From contig NZ_VITN01000004.1 of assembly GCF_007828045.1 (NCBI RefSeq), positions 1-64,000 of the forward strand: a stretch of 64,000 nucleotides of DNA, given 5' to 3'. This stretch comes from Nitrospirillum amazonense (GTDB lineage: Bacteria > Pseudomonadota > Alphaproteobacteria > Azospirillales > Azospirillaceae). Under the pieces are notes generated by a model that saw only the letters and a program-made list of their open reading frames with translations, did no database searches and was not told where the DNA came from. Numbering within the stretch: position 1 is the stretch's first letter; the number at the start of each line of letters is the position of its first letter. The translations under genes were made by a program, and so were the position numbers. Of the stretch, positions 30,230 through 39,648 are shown piece after piece.

Positions 30230-31876
30230 ATGAGTTCGCTGTCGGCCACCATCCAGGATGTCTTCAACGAGCCCGCCTGCGGCAAGAACGCGACCAAGTC
30301 GGCGTCAGAGCGCAAGAAGGGCTGCACCAAGCAGCTGCAGCCGGGCGGGGCGGCCGGCGGCTGCGCCTTCGACGGCGCCAAGATCGCCTTGCAGCCGCTG
30401 ACCGACGTGGCCCACCTGGTGCACGGCCCCATCGCCTGCGAGGGCAATTCCTGGGACAACCGGGGCGCCAAATCCTCCGGACCCACGCTGTGGCGCACCG
30501 GCTTTACCACCGACATCAATGAGACGGACATTGTCTTCGGCGGGGAGAAGCGGCTGTTCAAGGCCATCCGCGAGATCATCGAAAAGTACGACCCGCCGGC
30601 GGTCTTCGTCTATCAGACCTGTATCCCGGCCATGACCGGCGACGACATCAACGCCGTGTGCAAGGCGGCGCGGGAGAAGTTCGGCAAGCCGGTCATTCCC
30701 ATCAATTCCCCGGGCTTCGTCGGGCCCAAGAACCTGGGCAACAAGCTGGCGGGCGAGGCCTTGCTGGACCACGTCATCGGCACCGAGGAACCGGACGAGA
30801 CGACGCCCTACGACATCAACATCATCGGTGAATACAATCTGTCGGGCGAGCTGTGGCAGGTGAAGCCCCTGCTGGATGAACTGGGCATCCGCATCCTGTC
30901 CTGCATCTCCGGCGATGGGCGCTATCGCGAGGTGGCCTATTCCCACCGGGCGCGGGCGGCGATGATGGTGTGCTCCAAGGCCATGATCAACGTGGCCCGC
31001 AAGATGGAGGAACGCTACGGCATCCCCTTCTTCGAGGGGTCGTTCTACGGCATCGGCGATACCAGCGACAGCCTGCGCCAAATCGCCCGGCTGCTGGTCG
31101 ACCGGGGCGCGCCGTCCGAGCTGCTGGACCGGACGGAGGCACTGATCGTGCGGGAGGAGGCACGGGCCTGGGCCGCCATCGCGCCGCTCAAGCCGCGCTT
31201 CGCCGGCAAGAAGGTGCTGCTGATCACCGGCGGCGTGAAGTCCTGGTCCGTGGTGGCGGCCCTGCAGGAGGCGGGGCTGGAACTGGTGGGCACCAGCGTC
31301 AAGAAATCCACCAAGGAGGACAAGGAGCGCATCAAGGAACTGCTGGGCCAGGATGCCCACATGATCGAGGACATGACCCCACGCGAGATGTACCGCCTGC
31401 TGAAGGATGCCAGGGCGGACATCATGCTGTCGGGCGGCCGGTCGCAGTTCGTGGCGCTGAAGGCCGCCATGCCCTGGCTGGACATCAACCAGGAACGCCA
31501 CCACGCCTACATGGGCTATGTCGGCATGGTGACGCTGATGGAGCAGATCGCGCGCACCCTGTTCAACCCGGTGTGGGAGCAGGTGCGGCGCCCGGCCCCC
31601 TGGGACGACCCGGCCAACACCTGGCAGGCCCGCGCCGACGCCCAGCTGGCGGCGGAGGCCGCCGATCCGGAGACGGTTGAACAGGCCCGGCGGGCTGGCG
31701 CCGTCTGCACCTGCAAGGGGGTGGATCTCGGCACCATCGAGGACGCGGTCCGCGCCCATGGGCTGACATCGCTTGACGACGTGCGCCGGCACACCGCGGC
31801 GGGCACCGGCTGTGGCGCCTGCGCCAGCCGGGTGGAAGACGTGCTGGCTGCCCTGCCGGCCCTGGCGGCGGAGTAG
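30230..31876 (+). CDS. nifE: Nitrogenase cofactor scaffold NifE with C-terminal 2Fe-2S (BFD-like) extension
   Basis: 548 residues. The first 460 or so are Nif[17 protein letters not shown] near the N-terminus, [15 protein letters not shown], and the [13 protein letters not shown] segment. The last 60 carry C493-x-C495 and C528-x2-C531, the four-cysteine pattern of bacterioferritin-associated-ferredoxin-like domains. With NifN it forms the scaffold where FeMo-co is finished. ATG 30230 is preferred to GTG 30215. No separate sigma54 promoter was found in the 135-base spacer after nifK. Confidence 0.97.
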   Translation: MSSLSATIQDVFNEPACGKNATKSASERKKGCTKQLQPGGAAGGCAFDGAKIALQPLTDVAHLVHGPIACEGNSWDNRGAKSSGPTLWRTGFTTDINETDIVFGGEKRLFKAIREIIEKYDPPAVFVYQTCIPAMTGDDINAVCKAAREKFGKPVIPINSPGFVGPKNLGNKLAGEALLDHVIGTEEPDETTPYDINIIGEYNLSGELWQVKPLLDELGIRILSCISGDGRYREVAYSHRARAAMMVCSKAMINVARKMEERYGIPFFEGSFYGIGDTSDSLRQIARLLVDRGAPSELLDRTEALIVREEARAWAAIAPLKPRFAGKKVLLITGGVKSWSVVAALQEAGLELVGTSVKKSTKEDKERIKELLGQDAHMIEDMTPREMYRLLKDARADIMLSGGRSQFVALKAAMPWLDINQERHHAYMGYVGMVTLMEQIARTLFNPVWEQVRRPAPWDDPANTWQARADAQLAAEAADPETVEQARRAGAVCTCKGVDLGTIEDAVRAHGLTSLDDVRRHTAAGTGCGACASRVEDVLAALPALAAE

Positions 31877-31881
31877 GGGCC

Positions 31882-33264
31882 ATGGCGACGGTCACCCACG
31901 TCAAGAAGGCCTGCACGGTCAACCCGCTGAAGATGAGCCAGCCCATCGGCGCCGCCCTGGCCTTCATGGGCCTGCGCGGCGCCATGCCCCTGCTGCACGG
32001 GTCGCAGGGCTGCACCTCCTTCGGGCTGGTGCTGTTCGTCCGCCACTTCAAGGAGGCCATCCCCTTGCAGACGACGGCGATGAGCGAGGTCGCCACCGTA
32101 CTGGGCGGTTACGACAATGTCGAACAGGCCATCCTGAACATTCACAAGCGCACCAAGCCGGAGATCATCGGCATCTGTTCCACTGGCGTCACCGAGATCA
32201 AGGGCGACGATGTGGAGGGTTATATCCGCCTGGTGCGGGAACGCCACGCCGAGGTGGCGGACCTGCCGCTGGTCCACGTCTCCACCCCCGACTTCAAGGA
32301 CGCGTTCCAGGATGGGTGGGGCAAGGCCGTGACCCGCATGGTCCAGGAACTGGTGGCAGCACCTTCGGCCGATGCTGCGCGCGACCCGGCCAGGGTCACC
32401 ATCCTGCCCGGCTGCCACATGACGCCGGGCGACCTGGACGAGCTACGCACCATCCTCGAGGATTTCGGGCTGCAGCCCAGCTTCCTGCCCGACCTGGCGG
32501 GATCGCTGGATGGCCACATTCCAGAAGACTTCACTCCCACCACCATCGGCGGCATCGGCGTGGATGAGGTGGCGGGCCTGGGCGTCTCATCCTGGGCCAT
32601 CGCCATTGGTGAGCAGATGCGTCCGGCGGCGGAAGCCTTGCGGGACAGGACGGGTGTGCCCTTCCGCCTGTTCCCCCGCCTGTGCGGGCTGGAGGCGACC
32701 GACGCCTTCATCATGTTTCTATCGGAGATCAGCGGCCGGCCGGTGCCCCTCAAATACCGGCGGCAGCGCGGACAGCTGGTGGACGCCATGCTGGACGGCC
32801 ACTTCCACATCGGCGGCCGCAAGGTCGCCATCGGGGCGGAGCCCGACCTGCTGGTCCATGTCGGCGGCATGCTGCACGCCATGGGCGCCCACATCACCGC
32901 CGCCGTCACCACCACCCATTCGTCCGTGCTGGCCGGGGTGGAGACGGACGAGGTGCTGATCGGCGATCTGGAGGATCTGGAGCGGCGGGCGCGGGAGCGG
33001 GAGTGCGACCTGCTGATCACTCATTCCCATGGGCGCCAGGCGGCGGCCCGCCTGGGCATCCCGTTCTTCCGCATGGGCCTGCCCCTGTTCGACCGGCTGG
33101 GGGCCGGACACCTGGTTTCCGTCGGCTACCGCGGGGCGCGGGATCTGATTTTCTCCCTCAGCAACCTGGTGATGGCCGACACCGAACAGCATCACGAGGC
33201 CACCCCCGACACCTGGCGGGTGGTGGATGGGGACGGCGCTCAATCGAAAGGGGAAGCCGCATGA
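31882..33264 (+). CDS. nifN: Nitrogenase cofactor scaffold NifN
   Basis: 460 residues, homologous to NifK. The N-terminus KKACTVNPLKMSQPIGAALA and the cluster-ligand region HGSQGCTSFGLVLF are typical. It forms a heterotetramer with NifE for FeMo-co assembly. The start follows GGAGTAGGGGCC, 6 bases after the nifE stop, and the end overlaps nifX by ATGA, so translation is coupled through E-N-X. Confidence 0.97.
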   Translation: MATVTHVKKACTVNPLKMSQPIGAALAFMGLRGAMPLLHGSQGCTSFGLVLFVRHFKEAIPLQTTAMSEVATVLGGYDNVEQAILNIHKRTKPEIIGICSTGVTEIKGDDVEGYIRLVRERHAEVADLPLVHVSTPDFKDAFQDGWGKAVTRMVQELVAAPSADAARDPARVTILPGCHMTPGDLDELRTILEDFGLQPSFLPDLAGSLDGHIPEDFTPTTIGGIGVDEVAGLGVSSWAIAIGEQMRPAAEALRDRTGVPFRLFPRLCGLEATDAFIMFLSEISGRPVPLKYRRQRGQLVDAMLDGHFHIGGRKVAIGAEPDLLVHVGGMLHAMGAHITAAVTTTHSSVLAGVETDEVLIGDLEDLERRARERECDLLITHSHGRQAAARLGIPFFRMGLPLFDRLGAGHLVSVGYRGARDLIFSLSNLVMADTEQHHEATPDTWRVVDGDGAQSKGEAA

Positions 33265-33656
33265 AGGTCGCTTTCGCCACGCAGGACATGAAGCGGGTCG
33301 ACGCCCATTTCGGCTGGGCCCGCAACATCGCCATCTACGAACTGGATCCCGACGGCTATCGCCTGCTGCAAGCGGTGGAGTTCGCCGGTGATTTGCAGGA
33401 GGACGGCAACGAGGACAAGCTGGCGCCCAAGATCGAGGCGATCAAGGACTGCGCCATCCTTTATGTCGCCGCCATCGGCGGGTCAGGCGCCGCCCGCGTC
33501 GTCGCCAGCAACATCCACCCCATGAAGGTCACCCAGCCGGAACCCATCGAGGACCTGCTGGAGCGCCTGCGCGCCGTGCTGAACGGCACGCCCCCGCCCT
33601 GGCTGCGCAAGGCCATGGTCAAGGGGGCCGCCCGCACCCTGGATTTCGAGGATTGA
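33261..33656 (+). CDS. nifX: NifX, FeMo-co carrier
   Basis: 131 residues with the NifX/NafY/NifB-C fold: [20 protein letters not shown] near residue 12, and [17 protein letters not shown]. It binds NifB-co or FeMo-co precursors and passes them to NifEN. It overlaps nifN (ATGA) and precedes the next nif-associated gene by 5 bases. Confidence 0.96.
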   Translation: MKVAFATQDMKRVDAHFGWARNIAIYELDPDGYRLLQAVEFAGDLQEDGNEDKLAPKIEAIKDCAILYVAAIGGSGAARVVASNIHPMKVTQPEPIEDLLERLRAVLNGTPPPWLRKAMVKGAARTLDFED

Positions 33657-33661
33657 AACCC

Positions 33662-34132
33662 ATGTCCGACGTTCTGGATCTTCCGCCCGAAACGGTGGCG
33701 GCGCAAAGCCCCTTCATCCGCCAGCTGATCGTGATCTGGCGCGCCCAGGACACCCACGGCACCTGGGAGGGCAAGGCCGACCTGGATTTGCTGGAGCCCT
33801 ACATCGTCGACAAGGAGAAGCGGCGGCAGCTGCCCATCCTGGGCGATCCGGATCCGGAAACCATCTGGCGGCTGGAGCTGTTCTTCAACGCCGTGGCGCT
33901 CAGCATCGAGCAGGCGACGGGCGTGATGGTGTCGCCCATGCTGAAGATGAGCCATGAGGGCTTCGGCCGCATGGTGCTGATCGGCGGCCGGCTGGTGGTG
34001 GTGAACAAGCAGTTGCGCGATGTCCACCGCTTCGGCTTCGACACCCTGGCCAAGCTGGCGGAGGAGGGGGGCAAGTACGTCCAGGCGGGCGTGGACATGA
34101 TCGGGCGCTTTCCCGACGTCGCCCGTTATTGA
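33662..34132 (+). CDS. NifX-associated nitrogen fixation protein (DUF269)
   Basis: 156 residues starting [18 protein letters not shown]. The middle segments [16 protein letters not shown] and [13 protein letters not shown] match the DUF269 family that nearly always follows nifX. Its biochemical role is not established; a part in cofactor trafficking is assumed from position. ATG at 33662 is selected over an upstream TTG because it matches the family start. Confidence 0.93.
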   Translation: MSDVLDLPPETVAAQSPFIRQLIVIWRAQDTHGTWEGKADLDLLEPYIVDKEKRRQLPILGDPDPETIWRLELFFNAVALSIEQATGVMVSPMLKMSHEGFGRMVLIGGRLVVVNKQLRDVHRFGFDTLAKLAEEGGKYVQAGVDMIGRFPDVARY

Positions 34133-34150
34133 GCGGATGGGGGAATTGCC

Positions 34151-34384
34151 ATGAGCGATGTCGAGGCTCTGAAGAACGAGATCAAGAAGCAGTCGGCCCG
34201 GGCGATGCAGGCCAAAATGGACCTGCACGACCTGTCGGAGGAACTGCCCGTCAACTGGACCTCCATCCTGGAGGTGGCCCAGCGCGCCCACGACGCCTTC
34301 GCGGCGCTGGAGCGCAAGCGGGCCGACCTGAAGACGCTGGAAACCGCCGGGGCCACCGCCGCCCAGCTGTCCGTCGCGCCCTAG
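34151..34384 (+). CDS. Small nif-associated helical protein (DUF683/CCE_0567 type)
   Basis: 77 residues, almost entirely helical and charged (LKNEIKKQSARAMQAKMDLH, then LPVNW and FAALERKRADL). This is the small two-helix protein family found after the DUF269 gene in many nif clusters; a homologue is a reported metalloprotein. Start ATG at 34151 follows GGGGGAATTGCC. Confidence 0.9.
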   Translation: MSDVEALKNEIKKQSARAMQAKMDLHDLSEELPVNWTSILEVAQRAHDAFAALERKRADLKTLETAGATAAQLSVAP

Positions 34385-34400
34385 AAGGAGCCCGCCCCCC

Positions 34401-34703
34401 ATGTCCTCGCTCACCCGCGACGGCCGGTCCTGGCAGCCGGATTTCCTGATCGCCATCGATGCCAAGCGCTGCATCGGCTGTGGCCGCTGCTTCAAGGTCT
34501 GCGGCCGTGGGGTCATGATCCTGAAGGGCCTGACCGAGGAGGGCGACCTGGTCGATCTCGGCAATGACGATGACGATGATGAGATCGAGAAGAAGGTGAT
34601 GGTCATGGATGACGCGGGCGCCTGCGTCGGCTGCCGCGCTTGCGCCCGCGTCTGCCCCGCCAACTGCCAGACCCATGCGCCCCTGGCGGCGGACGCGGCG
34701 TGA
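34401..34703 (+). CDS. fdxB: Nif-specific ferredoxin III (FdxB type)
   Basis: 100 residues with two 4Fe-4S motifs, CIGCGRCFKVC and CVGCRACARVC, separated by an acidic insert (GNDDDDDEIEKK) that is typical of nif-specific ferredoxin III. It probably donates electrons to cofactor synthesis or nitrogenase. Start has AGAAGGAG upstream. It ends 7 bases before nifQ. Confidence 0.94.
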   Translation: MSSLTRDGRSWQPDFLIAIDAKRCIGCGRCFKVCGRGVMILKGLTEEGDLVDLGNDDDDDEIEKKVMVMDDAGACVGCRACARVCPANCQTHAPLAADAA

Positions 34704-34710
34704 GGGAGTG

Positions 34711-35388
34711 ATGCGTGTCGCCGATGCGTATGGCTGGCTGATGGAGCGGGCCGGGGGGGAGGCCGATCCCTTCGACCTGCACGTCGTGGCCAGCATCCTG
34801 GCGCTGGCCTGGGCCGAGGCGGTGGCGGGGCGGGGATCGCTGCCCTTCTGTACCGGGCTGGACGGGGTGACGCTGGGGGCGCTGGCCCTGCGGCTGTTCC
34901 CCGACGCCTGGCCGGGCATAGCCGCCCTGGCCGACGGCCCCGCCAGTTTGGGGGATGATGAGTTGGCGGTGCGCGACCTGTTGTGGATGTACGCGGATGG
35001 CGGCACGGATCTGCAGCGCGACCTGACGGCGATGATCGCCCGCCGCTGCAGCCGCCCGAACCACCTGTGGCAGGATCTGGGCCTGCGCAACCGGGGTGAG
35101 CTGTCGTCGCTGATGCGGCGCCACTTCAGCGGCCTCGCCCGCCGCAACAGCCAGGACATGAAATGGAAGAAGTTCCTGTTCCGCATGATCTGCCGGTCGG
35201 AGGGCTTCACCCTGTGCACCGCGCCGGTCTGTACCGAGTGCGATGACTTCGACGCCTGCTTTGGCGCGGAGGATGGCGAGGCCATGCTGGCCCACATCCG
35301 CTCCGGCCGCCCACCGCTCGCCCCCCACCGCTTGCCCACTGAAGACGCCGCCCATGTCCGAGACGTATGTCCTGTGCCGCGTGGATGA
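34711..35388 (+). CDS. nifQ: NifQ, molybdenum donor for FeMo-co
   Basis: 225 residues. The C-terminal cysteine cluster CTAPVCTECDDFDAC (pattern C-x5-C-x2-C-x5-C) is the NifQ Fe-S/Mo site, preceded by the family segment LWQDLGLRNRGELSSLM. It supplies molybdenum to NifEN-bound precursor. ATG at 34711 follows GAGGGAG. The 3' end overlaps the Rieske gene by 35 bases. Confidence 0.95.
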   Translation: MRVADAYGWLMERAGGEADPFDLHVVASILALAWAEAVAGRGSLPFCTGLDGVTLGALALRLFPDAWPGIAALADGPASLGDDELAVRDLLWMYADGGTDLQRDLTAMIARRCSRPNHLWQDLGLRNRGELSSLMRRHFSGLARRNSQDMKWKKFLFRMICRSEGFTLCTAPVCTECDDFDACFGAEDGEAMLAHIRSGRPPLAPHRLPTEDAAHVRDVCPVPRG

Positions 35389-35731
35389 GATCCCCAGCCG
35401 CAAGGCCAGGGGATTTCAGCTGTTGCGCGTTGATGGCGATGGGGCGCACCGGCCCTGGGCCATCATCGTCGTGCGCTGGGGGCGGCAGGTGGTGGGCTAC
35501 GTCAACCGCTGCCCGCACAACGGCGTGCACCTGGACTGGGAACGCAACCAGTTCCTGGATCCGGACGGCACGCGGCTGATGTGCGGCAAGCACGGCGCCC
35601 TGTTCGACCTGGGCACGGGCCTGTGCGTGGACGGCCCCTGCCGGGGCGTCGGGCTTGAGCCGGTGTCGCTGGCCGTAGAGGACGGCGACATCTGCATCAC
35701 CGGCGTCACCCTGGTGGAAGAGGCGCCGTAG
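35354..35731 (+). CDS. Rieske 2Fe-2S protein
   Basis: 125 residues. The Rieske pairs are seen: the first Cys-His in NRCPHNGVHLDW and the second in MCGKHGALFDLGTGLC. No membrane segment, so it is a soluble Rieske ferredoxin-like protein. It starts inside the nifQ end (out of frame) and is the last gene of this plus-strand series, so it is co-transcribed with nif. It could serve as an electron carrier in nitrogenase maturation, which is inference. Confidence 0.9.
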   Translation: MSETYVLCRVDEIPSRKARGFQLLRVDGDGAHRPWAIIVVRWGRQVVGYVNRCPHNGVHLDWERNQFLDPDGTRLMCGKHGALFDLGTGLCVDGPCRGVGLEPVSLAVEDGDICITGVTLVEEAP

Positions 35732-35746
35732 CGCCCCCGCCCTATA

Positions 35747-36349
35747 TCAGACCGGCCGGTTCTCGTTGCGGTTTTTCACCGGCAGCATCTGCGCCACGCC
35801 ATCCTCATAGCTTATGGCCGGATAGCTCTGATCGAAGCGTCGGGCGACATCCAGCAGCACGTCCAGCTTGCCGGCGGTGTCCAGCTTCTTGATGTCGTTC
35901 TTGTCGACGCCCATCAGGTCCATCATCTCCTTCCACACGGTCGATTCATCGCAGGGCAGGACGATAAAGGTGATGCCGTCAAGGGTGACCTGGTAACCGG
36001 CCAACAGGTCGATGTTGTTGCAGAAGATGAAGTACTTGCCGCCGGACCGCAGCAGACCGGACAGCACCTCCGACACGTCCTTGAGATAGGCGAAGGAATG
36101 GACGTAGCCCGCCAGCACGGGGATCGTCGCCTCCCCCTCCTGCGCGTAGGTCAGCACCTGTTCCAGCTTGTACTCCGGCGGGCGCTTCTCATCCGCGATG
36201 TGCGGCTGGAACTTCAGGGCGATGTCGCCGCGAAAGCCGAAGCGGCCGGGCTTGGTCGTGGCCGCCTTCAGCACGGCGTTCATCAGCCGGTCTTCCTGGG
36301 CCAGGCGGGCCAGGGCGGTTTTCTCGATCGTCGTCGCGGTGGTCGTCAT
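35747..36349 (-). CDS. Unrecognised nif-coregulated protein
   Basis: 200 residues, soluble, alpha/beta in character. I do not recognise the family. Readable features are ALKFQPHIADEKRPPEY, repeated hydrophobic strands such as KYFIFCNNIDLL and ITFIVLPCDEST, and two separated cysteines. ATG at 36349 is preceded by CAGGAG. It is convergent with the Rieske gene and divergent from iscA-nfu-nifSV, with its own -24/-12 promoter and a NifA site between, so it should be expressed with nitrogenase. Confidence 0.8.
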   Translation of the reverse strand: MTTTATTIEKTALARLAQEDRLMNAVLKAATTKPGRFGFRGDIALKFQPHIADEKRPPEYKLEQVLTYAQEGEATIPVLAGYVHSFAYLKDVSEVLSGLLRSGGKYFIFCNNIDLLAGYQVTLDGITFIVLPCDESTVWKEMMDLMGVDKNDIKKLDTAGKLDVLLDVARRFDQSYPAISYEDGVAQMLPVKNRNENRPV

Positions 36350-36410
36350 CGGGATGCGGCTCCTGTTCGTGGGAGGGCCCGCGGGGGGCGGGGCCTCGAG
36401 CGCCCCCCTT

Positions 36411-36426
36411 TGCAAAGGCTTTGCCG
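36411..36426 (-). promoter_or_regulatory. Sigma54 promoter for the orphan gene at 35747-36349
   Basis: Minus strand CGGCAAAGCCTTTGCA, GG and GC separated by 10 bases, 62 bases before the start codon. Confidence 0.7.
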
Positions 36427-36505
36427 GTTGGGGCAACCAGCCCGCCGACCTTGGATTTGCGGGATTTTTCGCGCATCGCGCCCGGCCGATTGCAGCAAAC
36501 ACCCC

Positions 36506-36521
36506 TGTCGCAAACCCGACA
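36506..36521. promoter_or_regulatory. NifA upstream activator site between divergent promoters
   Basis: TGT-cgcaaacccg-ACA, perfect TGT-N10-ACA. It is 79 bases from the minus-strand promoter and 62 from the plus-strand one. Confidence 0.8.
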
Positions 36522-36583
36522 TCCGGGGTGTGAACGCAACAGGGTTCGGCGGGAAAACCCATATTTTCCAATGAACTCTGCCG

Positions 36584-36599
36584 TGGCACGCCCCTTGCG
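36584..36599 (+). promoter_or_regulatory. Sigma54 promoter of iscA-nfu-nifSV-cysE-nifW
   Basis: TGGCACGCCCCTTGCG, an exact consensus -24/-12 element, 35 bases before the iscA start. Confidence 0.92.
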
Positions 36600-36634
36600 G
36601 AGGATCGCGGGTCACCAACCCTGGCAGGTGCCCC

Positions 36635-36955
36635 ATGATCAACTTGACCCCCAGCGCCTTGAACGCCGTCCGCAGCGCCATCGCCGGCGCCGCCAACCCC
36701 GCGGGCGGATTGCGCATCAGCGTCGATGCCGGCGGATGCGCCGGCTACAAATACATGATGGGTCTGGCCGGTGCCGCGGAACCGGAAGACACCGTCATCG
36801 ACCACGACGGCGTGAAGGTCTTCGTCGATACCAAGAGCCATGAGCTGCTGGACGGCACCACCATCGACTTCGTCGTGGCGCTGGAAGGCTCGGGCTTCAC
36901 CTTCGACAACCCCAACGCCAAGTCCGCCTGCGGCTGCGGCAAGTCCTTCGGTTAA
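36635..36955 (+). CDS. iscA: IscA/HesB-type iron-sulfur carrier, nif type
   Basis: 106 residues of the A-type carrier family with all three conserved cysteines: DAGGCAGYKY near residue 34 and the C-terminal SACGCGKSF. It accepts and delivers Fe-S clusters. First gene after a consensus sigma54 promoter, followed by the nfu-like gene and nifS, so it serves nitrogenase cluster supply. Confidence 0.94.
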   Translation: MINLTPSALNAVRSAIAGAANPAGGLRISVDAGGCAGYKYMMGLAGAAEPEDTVIDHDGVKVFVDTKSHELLDGTTIDFVVALEGSGFTFDNPNAKSACGCGKSFG

Positions 36956-36966
36956 GGGGGCCGACC

Positions 36967-37272
36967 ATGCTGATCCCCACGCTTGAGGAACAGACGGTTG
37001 ACCGGGCGGTGCCGGATGGCACGGAAGACCGCCGCGTCCAGGTTATCCGCGCCGCCATCGCCGAAATACGCCCCGGCCTGCAACGGGACGGCGGGGATTG
37101 TGAACTGCTGGAGGTGGATGGCGACATCGTGCGCGTCCGGCTGACCGGGGCCTGCGTGATGTGCCGCCTCAGCAGCGCCACGCTGGAGGGCATCCAGGCC
37201 CGGGTGGTGGAGCGCCTGGGAACCTTCGTCCGCCTAGTACCCGTCCTGGGCCGGGCGCCGGGACCGCACTGA
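36967..37272 (+). CDS. NifU C-terminal (Nfu) domain protein
   Basis: 101 residues corresponding only to the C-terminal Nfu domain of NifU: QRDGGDCELLEVDGDIVRVRL followed by CVMC, the cluster-binding C-x2-C. The IscU-like N-terminal scaffold and the central 2Fe-2S domain of full NifU (about 300 residues) are absent. It lies between iscA and nifS in the usual nifU place. A U-type scaffold is provided elsewhere in the window by SufU. Confidence 0.92.
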   Translation: MLIPTLEEQTVDRAVPDGTEDRRVQVIRAAIAEIRPGLQRDGGDCELLEVDGDIVRVRLTGACVMCRLSSATLEGIQARVVERLGTFVRLVPVLGRAPGPH

Positions 37273-37294
37273 TCCGGCAGGGGGAAACCATCTC

Positions 37295-38476
37295 ATGCGC
37301 CCCGTCTACCTCGACAACAACGCGACGACCGCCGCCGACGCCAGCGTGGTGGCCGCCATGTTGCCCTGGTTCACGGAGCGCTTCGGCAACCCGTCGTCGG
37401 CCCATGCCGTCGGCGCGACGGCGGCGGACGGCGTCCGGCTGGCGCGGCGCCAGGTGCAGGCCCTGCTGGGCGCCGCCCAGGACCATGAGATCGTCTTCAC
37501 CTCCGGCGGGACGGAGGCCAACAACACGGCCATCCTGTCGGCCCTGGACAGCCAGCCCGGCCGGGATGAGATCGTGACCACGGCGGTGGAGCACCCCGCC
37601 ATCCTGGCGCTGGCGGCGCACCTGGAAAAGACGCGCGGCATCAAGGTGCATACGGTCGGGGTGGACGGCGACGGCCGTTTGGACATGGAGGATTTCGAAC
37701 GGGCGCTGGGGCCGCGCACGGCCCTGGTCTCCGTCATGTGGGCAAATAATGAGACGGGCACCCTGTTCCCGGTGGCGGCGCTGGCGCGCCAGGCCCATGC
37801 CGCCGGGGCCTTGTTCCACACCGACGCCGTCCAGGCCGTGGGCCGGCTGCCCCTGCGCCTGCGGGAAACGGACATCGACATGCTGTCGCTGTCGGGCCAC
37901 AAGTTGCACGGTCCCAAGGGTATCGGCGCGCTGTACCTGCGCAAGGGCACCGCCTTCCGTCCGCTGCTGCGCGGTGGCCGGCAGGAACGGGGCCGGCGCG
38001 GCGGAACGGAAAACGTACCCGGCATTGTTGGCCTGGGTGCCGCGGCTGACCTGGCGGCGCGCTATCTGGAAACGGAACGCGGCTGGATCGGCCGTCTGCG
38101 CGACCGGCTTGAGCAAGGCGTGCTGGCGCGGATCGGCCAGGCCCACGTTCTGGGCGACCTGGACAACCGCCTGGCCAACACCGCCTGCATCGCCTTTGAT
38201 TATGTCGATGCCGACGCCCTGCTGCTGATGCTGGACCGGGCGGGCATTGCGGTGTCTTCCGGTTCGGCCTGCGCTTCCGGCGGGATGGAGCCGTCGCACG
38301 TGCTGCGTGCCATGCGCGTGCCGGCCGGCGCCATCCGGGGCGCCCTGCGCTTCTCGCTTTCCCGCGACACGGCTGCCCCCGACATCGACCGGGTGCTTGA
38401 GGTCCTGCCTGACATCGTCGGTCGCCTGCGGTCCAGTTCGCCGCTGTGGCGCGACCGCGCCCCCACCTTCGCCTGA
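37295..38476 (+). CDS. nifS: Cysteine desulfurase NifS
   Basis: 393 residues, PLP-dependent, mobilises sulfur from cysteine for nitrogenase clusters. The start YLDNNATT, PLP Lys203 in SGHKLHGPKGIG and catalytic Cys326 in SGSACASGG are intact; the NifS/IscS-type long loop carries the Cys. It follows the nfu-like gene by 22 bases and precedes nifV by 23 bases. Confidence 0.97.
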   Translation: MRPVYLDNNATTAADASVVAAMLPWFTERFGNPSSAHAVGATAADGVRLARRQVQALLGAAQDHEIVFTSGGTEANNTAILSALDSQPGRDEIVTTAVEHPAILALAAHLEKTRGIKVHTVGVDGDGRLDMEDFERALGPRTALVSVMWANNETGTLFPVAALARQAHAAGALFHTDAVQAVGRLPLRLRETDIDMLSLSGHKLHGPKGIGALYLRKGTAFRPLLRGGRQERGRRGGTENVPGIVGLGAAADLAARYLETERGWIGRLRDRLEQGVLARIGQAHVLGDLDNRLANTACIAFDYVDADALLLMLDRAGIAVSSGSACASGGMEPSHVLRAMRVPAGAIRGALRFSLSRDTAAPDIDRVLEVLPDIVGRLRSSSPLWRDRAPTFA

Positions 38477-38499
38477 CCCTTCGCTCAAGGAGACGCAGC

Positions 38500-39627
38500 A
38501 TGCTCAAGGCACCGCCCATCGTCATCAATGACAGCACGTTGCGCGACGGTGAACAGGCGCCCGGCGTCGCCTTCACCACCGCGGAAAAGGTGGCCATCGC
38601 CCGCAAGCTGGAGGCCGCCGGCGTGGATGAGATCGAGGCCGGCATTCCCGCCATGGGAGCCGAGGAGATCGAGGCCATGGCCGCGGTGGGGGCGTCCCTG
38701 GGACGGGCCGAGGCCATCGCCTGGTGCCGCCTGACTGAGGCCGATGTGGACGCCGCCCTGCGCACCGGCCTGACACGGGTGAACCTGTCCGTGCCGGTGT
38801 CCGACCGACAGATCCGGGTGAAGCTGCAGATCAGCCGGCAGGACATCATCCCCCGCATCCGCCGCGTGGTGTCCTACGCGCGGGACCGGGGCCTGGCCGT
38901 GGCGGTCGGCGGCGAGGATTCCAGCCGGGCGGAGATGGACTTCCTGCTGCGTGTCGTGGCGGCGGCGGAGGAGGCGGGCGCCCATCGTTTCCGCTTCGCC
39001 GACACGGTGGGCATCCTGGATCCCTTCCGCACCCATGAGATCTTCCGGCAGTTGTGTGCGGAAACCGATCTGGAACTGGAATTCCACGGCCATGACGATC
39101 TGGGCCTGGCCACCGCCAACACCCTGGCGGCGGTGCGCGGTGGCGCCACCCATGCCAGCGTCTGCGTCCTGGGCCTGGGTGAACGGGCGGGCAACGCGGC
39201 GCTGGAGGAGGTGGTGGCCGCCTTGGGCCCCATCGCCCAACGACGGACGGGCGTGGACCTGACTCAACTGACGGGCCTGGCCGAACTGGTGGCGGCAGCC
39301 GCCGGCCGGCCCATCCCGGTGGCCAAGTCCATCGTCGGTTCGGCCGTCTTCGCCCATGAGTCCGGCATCCACGTGTCCGGCCTGCTGCGCGACCCGGAAA
39401 CCTATGAGGCCATCGACCCCGCATGGTTCGGCCGCGTGCGCTCCATCGTGTTGGGCAAGCATTCGGGCATGGCGGCGATCAACAACGCCCTGGCGGCATT
39501 GGGTCTGTCCCCCGATGAAGGCCGCGCCCGCCGGGTGCTGGATGAGGTGCGCAACTGCGCCGTCGCCTGGAAGCGCCCCATCAATGAGGGCGAACTGCTG
39601 AAGTTCTACCAGGCGGCGGGCGACTGA
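38500..39627 (+). CDS. nifV: Homocitrate synthase NifV
   Basis: 375 residues. It condenses acetyl-CoA with 2-oxoglutarate to homocitrate, the organic part of FeMo-co. Motifs: INDSTLRDGEQAPGV near residue 9, EFHGHDDLGLA and HESGIHVSGLL. Start ATG at 38500 follows AAGGAGA, which fits better than in-frame codons inside the nifS end. Confidence 0.96.
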   Translation: MLKAPPIVINDSTLRDGEQAPGVAFTTAEKVAIARKLEAAGVDEIEAGIPAMGAEEIEAMAAVGASLGRAEAIAWCRLTEADVDAALRTGLTRVNLSVPVSDRQIRVKLQISRQDIIPRIRRVVSYARDRGLAVAVGGEDSSRAEMDFLLRVVAAAEEAGAHRFRFADTVGILDPFRTHEIFRQLCAETDLELEFHGHDDLGLATANTLAAVRGGATHASVCVLGLGERAGNAALEEVVAALGPIAQRRTGVDLTQLTGLAELVAAAAGRPIPVAKSIVGSAVFAHESGIHVSGLLRDPETYEAIDPAWFGRVRSIVLGKHSGMAAINNALAALGLSPDEGRARRVLDEVRNCAVAWKRPINEGELLKFYQAAGD

Positions 39628-39648
39628 CCCCTGGGGACCGACAAGGCG

